Positions 57,601 through 64,000 of a stretch of 64,000 bases of DNA are shown here, piece by piece. Source of the stretch: Romanomermis culicivorax (taxonomy: Eukaryota > Nematoda > Enoplea > Mermithida > Mermithidae); the NCBI GenBank assembly GCA_963922205.1, contig CAWUHX010000134.1:1-64000 (forward strand), given 5' to 3'. The translations under genes and the position numbers were made by a program. Position 1 is the first letter of the stretch; every line of letters begins with the position of its first letter. A model generated the notes under the pieces. It worked only from the letters and a program-made list of their open reading frames with translations. It was not told the DNA's origin and ran no database searches.

Positions 57601-58969
57601 TAATGTTCTGCTTCGAAATTCTAATCTGTACGATTTCACATAAAGTTCCATTTTTTTTATCAAATAAATTCAGGAGCTGGCGATTAAGTACAGTGAAATG
57701 ATTCTCCCATGTGTCATTTATCCTACGGGCAACCATACGTCGTCTGGTTAAATAGGGTTTTACGCTAATTTTGATGTAGGGAAGGTTTTAGACAAAAAAC
57801 AATAACGAAGTCTATTTGGATAAAATAAATTCGCATTTGGTACTGTCCAATGCGCTATAATACCTGTGTCTCAGAAAATATTAAGTTGCCTGTTTCATGC
57901 TTGTTAATTCGTAAAAATAAGGAAGCAAGTACCATTTTATAAGTGTGTTTCATGACATTTTAGCAAACCACGTAGACCACTCGTCACACGAAATTAAAAA
58001 TTCTTGAGTCGAGCCATATAATCGATAGACAGATCTCGAGCGACATTTCAGTAAAAAGCTCTAAACGATTTAAATGACTTTTCATAATTTCAGATCTACA
58101 AGCGTTCATAAAGGGAGCCTGTAGGTACCTTCCACTTATCATCTCAGCTTTTTTGAAGCGGATTCTATAATCGTACTTTTATTAATTGAAAAACTATAGT
58201 TCTTTCTGGTAAATCACAAGTCACGTAAGACTGAAAATTTGTGAACATATTCAACTAACTTTGAAAATTTGTTGATTAAAAAGTTCTACTGTAAAAGCTT
58301 TGTGTAAATGATTTTGAGGCTGTCTTGATTTTATCGCTCTTTCGACTTTGAAGCATTTTATAAAAAACATATTATAGTTAGTATCATTCAGAAGCATTTT
58401 GAAAAAAACAGACAAAAGTGAGTGAATTGTAAAACAATCCATCATTTTTCGTTCTAGGTATTAAAAGTACAGTAATATGGTCCCCTGACCAATTTTCCAT
58501 TACAAATGCAAAAGCCGCGAATGTAATAGGCATAAACAGCTTTTTTAGTACGACTTGAATTTTTGTGCTCGACGTATGCAAAAAAATCACATACATTGCT
58601 GATCAAATTGAATTATTAATGCTTTTTGTTTACCGAGCATTCCGTTTCCCATTTAATTATGCAAAATGGCGAAACTTTCCTAGCTTCAGGGGCTGATGAA
58701 GCTGGCGAATGTAGCACATCTCCGTTTCAGATACTCACATTTCGCTCCAACATACAGTAACCTGCGCTGAGCAAGCCGAAAATTAGAACTTATCAATAAA
58801 TTATGTTGATGAATGAATAAACCGACAAAAATAGAGGAGGAATAATAGTTAAAATACGAGAAAAAAGAAGAGAAAAAAATTAGGAAAGCGAGAAATATCA
58901 AAAGTGCACTCATTCAGAATGAAAAATTGAATCCTCTTACTTACCACTGTTTGATTTCCTTTTCGGTGA
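51693..58969 (-). CDS. NCS1: Neuronal calcium sensor 1 (frequenin), six exons, 5' end missing
   Basis: NCS-1 is a myristoylated EF-hand calcium sensor at membranes that tunes exocytosis, PI4-kinase and GPCR signalling. Exons in gene order: 58969-58945, 56558-56510, 55825-55736, 55576-55498, 54896-54730 and 51791-51693. All junctions keep phase. They cover about 168 of some 190 residues. Visible are TEKEIKQW, the inactive first EF hand with its CPNG turn, EF2 ([12 protein letters not shown]), EF3 ([12 protein letters not shown]), [16 protein letters not shown], and EF4 ([12 protein letters not shown]), where the usual glycine at loop position 6 is alanine. The tail YEGLT replaces the common YDGLV. 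The first exon, with the MGK myristoylation start, was not found in the window and probably lies beyond 64000. The exon at 58945-58969 has only 25 bases. Confidence 0.95.
51874..54155. mobile_element. PIF/Harbinger-like element, 2.28 kb, in the last NCS-1 intron
   Basis: AGCCCGGTTCATACTTCTGC plus TCG at the left is exactly mirrored at the right. TAA flanks both ends (51871-51873 and 54156-54158), a 3-base target duplication as in PIF/Harbinger. Both subterminal regions carry stacked palindromes built of GCTCG, CGAGC and GAGCATGCTC. The interior has no transposase; the longest frame (53372-53695, about 107 codons) matches nothing I know. It is non-autonomous and contains an older nested repeat. 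Confidence 0.8.
52060..53335. repeat. Nested segment with 'ACCCGA'-type ends inside the Harbinger-like element
   Basis: The left part has GGGGATGTGGCC and GGGTCACGGGTCGCGTCGGG. The right part has GGTAGGATCAAGTAGCATAC and GGTCCGATACATCCCTAAT, the reverse of the GATGTATCGGGT repeats at 40753-41216. It may be a longer relative of that short repeat; boundaries are uncertain. Confidence 0.4.
56559..58944. other. NCS-1 intron with worn MITE pieces
   Basis: Bases 57990-58420 hold pieces like the small TA-flanked element at 25953 (GAAGCATTTTATAAAAAAC, then GAAGCATTTTGAAAAAAAC). A 47-codon plus-strand frame at 57233 is not recognised. No other exon was found here. Confidence 0.45.
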
Positions 58970-61835
58970 CTGAAAAAAATAAAAAATAACACAATACTAT
59001 TCATAAATTTTCATGTAGACAACAATTTCTGAATTGAGGAACCAAGGGAATCGTCGCATTTTTATCACGGGAATGGAGTTACCCTGATGAATGTTCTGTT
59101 CATAAGACAGACAAGAAAACGAACGCTTCATTAATAACTAGATGACGTTCTGGAATGACATTTTTGATAAACTTTTTCGAAACTTTTCCAAAAGGTGAAC
59201 AATATTCCATCAGAATTTAAGGCATTTCATCAAGAAAAAAGACTTATACACTCGATAACGGAATGATATTACAAATGCCATCACACTGTCAGCCTTATTA
59301 ATGGGTAACCTGTAAAATATGTTAATTGATAAAACGAGAATTTTTTTCTAATATGACTCGTTGCACTTGATAAACTTGCTGCTGCACATAATCACTTCGG
59401 ATTGTAACCCTTTAGAACTATGCGAAAACCAAAACCTGTGCCCGATTTCGTCAAAGAGACTTAAGCCACAGCGGAGCAGCAGTTTACGCAGCCTGTTATG
59501 GTGCAGCTCAACTGCAGCTCAACTCATACACACGAATTATATCGGGAACTTCAACGGCAATGGCACAACATATAGGGTTGCTGCATCTCGACTGGAGCTT
59601 AAAACTGGCCCCATGTTCATTTCAAGTACTACTAGAAACTTAAGAAATGCAACTTTTTTTTATTATTTACACGACAGAAGACGGCTGTGTTCACGTGTTC
59701 ATTTGTGACAATTTTTATATAGGTTATGGGTGTAAAAACCGCGAAATGCTTACTGTAACATTATGAGATGACAACGCATTATCAATCAAATAATGTTCTT
59801 GTAATCAGAGAATTGATTAACTTCCCATGTCTATCATAATCAGTTATCACCATATATCCGCAGCAACGGAAATCTGGTGGAGGTCAATCAACTTTTAACC
59901 CAAATTTATCACATATAACTCATCAAAAATGAAGGTATATCATTAAAAATTGTGCTTCTGAATATATCTCAACGATATCTTTCGATTGAGACTCAATTTG
60001 CTGTGTTTTGGAAGAAAAATATTCTTGCCCGATCAGAAAAGTCCCTATCTGTATGGGGTCACCCATGTGGGTGAAGTCAAAACTTCCCCAACTCCCCGAA
60101 TGCCGATGCGTGCTTATCACCACCACGATAGCAAAAAAAATTGTGCATGATCTCAAGGCAACCTTAACGTTTCACTTACTGACCATATTGAAAGATGATT
60201 AAAAGGATGAAATAACTATCTATTTTTGTGATCATAATATGGACCGTTATGCAAAAACCTGATCTCTAAGTATATTATTTCAAAGTTCTGTCAAGAGATA
60301 ACCGTAGAATTCAAAACGCAACAATGTGCATATTAAAATTGCAATGAAAAGAATTTTCTTGATGTCAAAGGAGAGCCTAAAGATTCAAGCAAATCATCTC
60401 GAATTCTGCACTTGTAGTTCTACCCTTCAGAAAGCTCGTGTCTCGCAATATGGTTTACATCAAGACCGCAAAAAGTCTTGTAAACTATAAATTTCTTCTC
60501 GATGTATTTTCTACAAATTCTACTGTAAAACCTTGATGGATACAATCTGGAATGATATTTGTTTTTCACATCTTAAAATATATAAAGCATCCATTTTTAG
60601 AACGCATTGATAGGATATAACAGTAACTACGTTGTTCTATGGCAAAAACTTTCTGAACAATTTTTTAGACAAGTACGCTTTTCTGCAAGTCCCCATACTT
60701 ATTGTAAGAATCAAATTTCAATGATATCCTCGCAAACGGCCAAAGTGATTTGACTATAAAATACGAAATTAGTATAACGATAATGTATGCCCAATAGTCT
60801 TGTTTCCGCATCTTCATTCCCTCATCAGCTTGCATTTTTTCTTGTTCTTTGTGCAGAATATTACTTCGTTTGCCTCGTTTCTTTATTCAGACAACTTAAT
60901 TTTCTCTCGCTTGACAAGACGAGTTTTTTTAGAACGCGATTCCTTCGTTTGTTATTTGTTACAAAACGAGCAAAGAAAATCGATTCTTTCCTGCTTTTCC
61001 GATCCGGTCAGAAAAAATATTCTTCATCCGCTGACAACTTTACAAATTACTGAGCGAAGGAAAATTAATTAAATTATAAAATCAATTCATAATTGTCATC
61101 GCTTCGATAATGAGAAAAATCTGTAGAAGTAGTAGTCGAGAATCAAATGCTAAAGTAATTAAACCCAAGCAGGTGCGAGGAAGTGATGAGGCAAAGCAAA
61201 ACTTTTCATCACTGTAAATTCGCAAACAGCAAGCGCTTTTTTGTTAAATTTTTCAATTCGTCTGAGACAGCTCTTGAAAATAGAAAACAAAAAATCAGAA
61301 ACACTGCTGCTCAAGAAAAGATTGCGAACTTGATTTTCATGAACATTTTGCTTTTCTTCCATTGAGAATACTGCAGAATTGAATAAATCCAAAATAATAT
61401 TGACAGAAATTGAGCTTATGGCTCTATTTCTGTCAATATTATTTATTTATAATATAATTCAAAATTCTGGCAGAATTGTATTTTTTTCGAAAGTTAACTT
61501 TTTCTCTACAGTAAGATTTCTACTATACTCGTACAGTTTTTTGAAAAATTTGTGTCAGCCGAAAAAAGCGCTTTCTTGTGCTAAACTTTCATTTATGCAA
61601 TTGAAACTACCAGTTTGTACTCATTTCAAGTAATTCCACTTTCCATGTGTTTTTGTCTCTAGGTCAATTTGAGCAGTATTTTACAATTTTTAATTTCAAT
61701 ACCTCAAATTTGATGAATGCACAAATTATAGTTTGTTTTTATAACATAATTATAAATCGGAAACTCTAAAAAATTAGGATTCTGTGCCAATAGGATGACT
61801 GTCCTGGTAAGTCGGCCATCGCAGTAAGTCGACAA

Positions 61836-61862
61836 GCCTAACCCTAAGCCTAAGCCTAAGCC
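61836..61862. repeat. Short run of TTAGGC/TTAGGG-type hexamers
   Basis: AAGCCTAACCCTAAGCCTAA followed by GCCTAAG: about four hexamers, one of them a CCCTAA variant. It is too short to be a telomere remnant with confidence. Confidence 0.6.
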
Positions 61863-61939
61863 CTGAAAGCAATTTGATCTCGCAAATTTGGATCGTTAAA
61901 CTGTCGTGGAATTTGGGAGAGTCTGATTTTAATCGATTT

Positions 61940-62070
61940 TCTTAGTATAGCCGACTTCGTGGGACAGTCAACTTACTGAGACGGTTAACTTACTGGGACA
62001 GTTGATCTACTGGGAATTTATATGCCTACAAAATGATGCTTATATTACTGGTCGACCTACTGGGATAATA
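61940..62070. repeat. Degenerate 17-22 base tandem repeat
   Basis: GGGACAGTCAACTTACTGAG, ACGGTTAACTTACTG, GGGACAGTTGATCTACTGGG and later GGTCGACCTACTGGGA follow one another. A mirror-like GTCCTGGTAAGTCGGCC lies at 61800, so the whole may be a small inverted-repeat element. Confidence 0.55.
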
Positions 62071-62089
62071 CCATAATTAGCACTACCGT

Positions 62090-62280
62090 TGAGATTGTTT
62101 ACACAAAGCTTTTGCGATAGAATTTTTTCTTCAAAAAATTGTAAGTTAGTTGCGTATGCTCACAAATTTCAGTCCTATTCGGCTCATAGTTCCAGCAGAA
62201 AATCGAGAAAATATAAAATAGTACTTGTTTCCAACTGTTATTATCGACAAGCATTTCAAGAAAGTCAGACTATATGTGTT
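62090..62280. mobile_element. Worn MITE of the 25953-26195 family
   Basis: GAGATTGTTTACACAAAGC, TTGCGTATGCTCACAAATTT, CAGTCCTA and TTATTATCGACAAGCATTTC appear in the order of the 25953 copy, ending in AGTCAGACTATA. Confidence 0.55.
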
Positions 62281-63159
62281 TTAGTCAATGTCATTTGTCA
62301 TTTGTTGTCACAGAATTTGTCATTTTTATTTTTTAGAATTCTGTCAAGAAAAAAGCTTTGATTCTCGGCTGTACTACTGATGACTATGACGAAGTTCTCC
62401 ATGTTTTCTTCCACAGTGAAATGGAGGTCAAAATCGTTACTCCATGGGAACGTTATTGATTTTGTGTCTAGAAGCAGCTATCTTAATAACCCGTCTCAAA
62501 TGTCTTCTCAATTTGAAATTGGCAGATCCTCTAAGATTATTTGCCAAACTGATGGTTTTCAAGCACGGATTCTACAGCATAGGGCGCGTTAAATTAGCAC
62601 TACAAATGATTGGTATCGACGAGACATGGAAACGAGCACGTAATATGGCTTACTGTAGTTCATAGCAATCTATTTTGTACCAGAACACTCCTATGCGATT
62701 AATTTCAAGCAATGACTCGGAAAAACACATCTAGGAAGATGAAATTGACGTTACAGTATATGTGAAATAGTCGATTGAAATGAATTTTTGTAAAAAATAA
62801 TTTGCATTAGACAGGTGTTGTGCGACATTCAGAATTAGGAGCTCAGCATTCATGCAAGAAAATAGAAGATCTTTTTTACCGTTTTTTGAGCAAGTTGATC
62901 AACTTGAAAATATAATTTAATCAAACATTGTATAATTTTGTATGAGAATTAAATTGAAAAATCTTATATCGTTTCTGTATAACTTTTTTTTAAATCTTAT
63001 ACAGTGTAGTAATGCAGATTCATACATAATTTAACTTACTTATCAGTCAACACACTTTAATTTTATGACTACATGTATTTAATTCAGAGCTTATCGATAA
63101 AATCTACACGGAAGCTAAGGCAATACTTGTAATTGGAAAAATTACAAAAGTCAGCACAG

Positions 63160-63335
63160 TCGTCAGTCGTTTATATTATGGATTTTTTCCATTAAAAATT
63201 GTTGAAAGTCAATTGGATATACCCACAAATCTTTAGTCCTACTTAGAATATAGTACAATCGTAAAAATATGAAATACGACCTGCCTTCCACCGTTATTAT
63301 TTACAAACAAAAAGAAAAACAGGTCGTAGTTCATA
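63160..63335. mobile_element. Worn MITE of the 25953-26195 family
   Basis: ACCCACAAATCTTTAGTCCT, AAATACGACCTGCCTTCCAC and CGTTATTATTTACAAAC follow the layout of the family. The ends are not clear. Confidence 0.5.
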
Positions 63336-63932
63336 TTACTCATCTTGCTTGATACAAAATGCTCAATATGGCATAATTTTCATAATCCTAGAACTGAATC
63401 AAACAACTATGGTGATTATGCCTCGAGTATTACAGCTGTTCAATGCAGACATCGGAAACGATAGTCCGTGTTATCCTTAGTAACATATTACATGGAAAAT
63501 AATAAATCTAAAATTTATTTTGATTTTACGAGCATAATTTTTTACAAAAACGTTCCTCAATGATAAAATAAAGCGCATAAAATTTTCCATGATTAACTTC
63601 TCCTAACTGAGTTTCTATAGAGTGAAAACTTTGACCTGAGATTAGAAGACAAATTTTCAACGAGTTTTCAGAATTCTAACTATTTACATTTTAACCGGTA
63701 CTAGGACAGTAGACAGTCCCATATTTGGGACATTTCACACTGATCTAGATTTTTCGCCCGATTCCCACAAAAGAATGCTTACTTTCAGAATTGAAAATAT
63801 TCCCTTCTGGGACGTTCATGATTTCGAAGCTTTACTGTGCATTCTAATTCTATGAATATTGATTTCGGGTACTATAGTGAAGAAAGCTAATTAAGCCGGG
63901 AAATTATTCTCATTTTCTTTATTGTGGATCTA

Positions 63933-64000
63933 TAGATTTTCCCGACGACGCCTTGTAATCCGTGGAAAACGGAAGATCGATAAGTACGTCGAGAAAGAAG
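63933..64000 (+). CDS. Possible exon running off the window end
   Basis: A splice acceptor (GTGGATCTATAG) is followed by sequence that is GC-richer than its surroundings. One frame stays open to the last base, reading SRRRLVIRGKRKIDKYVEKE. It is too short to assign and may be chance. Confidence 0.2.

Larger units (their letters stand above)
58970..63932. other. NCS-1 first intron or upstream region; no exon found
   Basis: AT-rich sequence with many short frames, none recognisable. A search by eye for a minus-strand ATGGG start continuing as the NCS-1 N-terminus found none. MITE pieces lie at 62090-62280 and 63160-63335. Confidence 0.5.

Noticed and set aside
1-64000. tRNA, rRNA or riboswitch genes
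   Set aside because: No cloverleaf with A and B box motifs and no rRNA segment was recognised by eye. A covariance-model scan (tRNAscan-SE, Rfam) would settle it.

Overview
This is a stretch of AT-rich animal nuclear DNA. It carries three intron-split host genes: mitoguardin (MIGA, plus strand, 13 coding exons, about 525 residues), SURF6 (plus strand, 4 coding exons, about 402 residues) and NCS-1/frequenin (minus strand, 6 exons seen, 5' end missing). All exon joins given here keep phase and follow GT..AG. The phylum cannot be fixed from the sequence. A complete 26-base library primer at bases 17-42 is the type used in PCR-amplified low-input libraries, which would suit a very small animal. 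Short runs of the hexamer TTAGGC are present but are too few to name a group.

Layout. Bases 1-32457 hold no host gene I can support and are mostly repeats. They contain a tandem repeat (1.4-1.9 kb), two broken DIRS-type tyrosine-recombinase retroelements in the same orientation (3.2-7.2 and 7.7-11.3 kb), a 97-base satellite array (13.45-14.5 kb), a terminal-inverted-repeat element (14.6-16.3 kb), a broken Ty3/gypsy-type element with unassigned reading frames after it (16.7-24.5 kb), a 1400-base solo LTR (24.5-25.9 kb), and a nested set of large inverted repeats (28.2-31.5 kb). Bases 32461-42828 are MIGA, whose introns hold many small DNA-transposon copies and a LINE piece. SURF6 follows in the same direction after about 330 bases. 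Next come a degraded inverted-repeat element, a second solo LTR of the same family, a 415-base TTCC microsatellite, and NCS-1 on the minus strand, whose last intron carries a 2.3-kb element with Harbinger-like ends.

The three genes act in different processes: MIGA at mitochondria-ER/lipid contacts, SURF6 in nucleolar ribosome assembly, NCS-1 as a neuronal calcium sensor. MIGA and SURF6 each have a strong 3' splice site 2-8 bases before the ATG and lie close together in one direction. That could mean spliced-leader trans-splicing or an operon, and this is inference.

The least expected signals are: (1) a dispersed family of palindromic repeats that share one scaffold but carry different 5-7 base 'words' (CCACA, CCTCA, GTGCCA, GTACAA), swapped at all repeated positions of a copy together; and (2) two solo LTRs packed with consecutive hairpins whose stems differ between copies but stay paired.
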